Source: Bacteroidota bacterium
Lineage (GTDB): Bacteria > Bacteroidota > Bacteroidia > Chitinophagales > Chitinophagaceae
Length of the DNA stretch: 6,740 bases
Assembly (NCBI GenBank): GCA_026391115.1
Contig: JAPLER010000316.1
Span: 1 to 6,740, forward strand
Reading direction: 5' to 3'
Position 1 is the stretch's first letter. Every line of letters begins with the position of its first letter. Of the stretch, positions 6,350 to 6,740 are shown one piece after another. The notes beneath the pieces were generated by a model, which searched no databases, was not told where the DNA came from, and saw only the letters and a list, made by a program, of their open reading frames with translations. The translations under genes and the position numbers were made by a program.

Positions 6350-6740
6350 CTAATTAAGGTTTTCTTGTATATATTTTTGTAATGATGAGGTAGGGTCTAG
6401 TTTTTCATCAAACAAGCGTAACGCATTTTTTTGTAATGTTTTATACTCAATGTTTGATGAAAGAACACTTCTTAACTCATCTGTAGTATTTACAGTAAAG
6501 CCAAAATTGTACTGATTGTTTAATGTTTCATATAAACCAACTCTACTTGTTATTGTAGGAAGTCCAGCTTTCATATATTGCGAAAATTTACCTGATGAAA
6601 GACCCATATTCACCAAATTATCACCAACATATTTATCCTCAAAAGTTGGAACATAAATAGCTAATCCCATATCAAACTGTTTTAGATATGCTATTGTATC
6701 ATCAAATGACTCTATATAATCTGTTGTTACTAGAATATTT
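6350..6740 (-). CDS. C-terminal domain of a GT-B-type glycosyltransferase (5' end beyond window)
   Basis: The minus frame is open from the right edge through 129 residues to TAG at 6352-6350. It begins NILVTTDYIESFDDTIAYLKQFD before the first ATG at 6670, which lies inside the domain and so is not the start. The visible part has the features of a GT-B C-terminal nucleotide-sugar domain: a strand-helix around DMGLAIYVP at 23-31, then GLSSGKFSQYMKAGLPTITS, the loop-helix-strand that contacts the donor in glycosyltransferase group 1-like proteins, and a C-terminal helix that folds back. It lacks the classic E-x7-E pair of the two GT4 proteins downstream, so it belongs to a different branch. It ends 11 bases before the next gene and is in the same operon. 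The family assignment is reasonable and the exact GT family is uncertain. Confidence 0.75.
   Translation of the reverse strand, partial: NILVTTDYIESFDDTIAYLKQFDMGLAIYVPTFEDKYVGDNLVNMGLSSGKFSQYMKAGLPTITSRVGLYETLNNQYNFGFTVNTTDELRSVLSSNIEYKTLQKNALRLFDEKLDPTSSLQKYIQENLN

Noticed and set aside
6350..6670. A complete 106-residue protein starting at the ATG at 6670
   Set aside because: The frame stays open to the right edge with domain-like sequence before this ATG, so it is the end of a larger glycosyltransferase.

Overview
The window is AT-rich and every gene I can support lies on the minus strand, packed with gaps of about 11 to 40 bases. It reads as part of one long transcription unit running right to left. 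The short A/T-rich leaders without Shine-Dalgarno motifs, the low GC and the gene types suggest a Bacteroidota bacterium; this is inference from style, not a marker gene. The content is typical of a surface-polysaccharide (O-antigen, capsule or exopolysaccharide) assembly locus: glycosyltransferases plus sugar-modifying enzymes. Neither end of the locus is in view.

In the order of transcription: (1) the 3' end of a GT-B-fold glycosyltransferase, cut by the right edge (6740-6350); (2) a GT2 glycosyltransferase split by one in-frame TAA (6338-5475); (3) a GT4 glycosyltransferase (5462-4239); (4) a second GT2 (4220-3408) carrying an uninterrupted run of 14 A in its coding strand; (5) a second GT4 clearly paralogous to the first (3393-2200); (6) the front third of a DegT/DnrJ/EryC1/StrS-type PLP aminotransferase, frameshifted and cut short (2161-1746); (7) a 53-codon open stretch without a start, apparently the 3' tail of an unrelated lost gene (1738-1577); (8) a fused alpha/beta thiamine-diphosphate E1 dehydrogenase-like protein, cut by the left edge (1552-1). 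The last of these is open across the whole left 1.5 kb.

The intact glycosyltransferases would add sugars one after another to a lipid-linked repeat unit at the cytoplasmic face of the membrane. The aminotransferase would once have made an amino sugar nucleotide. The E1-like protein is the odd member: its family normally decarboxylates 2-oxo acids in a complex with lipoyl E2 and E3 subunits, none of which are visible here. The points most worth a second look are the A14 tract (possible phase switch), the E1 protein in a glycan locus, and the clustering of three independent lesions (a nonsense codon, a frameshift and a deletion junction), which suggests a locus being remodelled. I see no RNA genes, CRISPR arrays, insertion sequences or convincing terminators.
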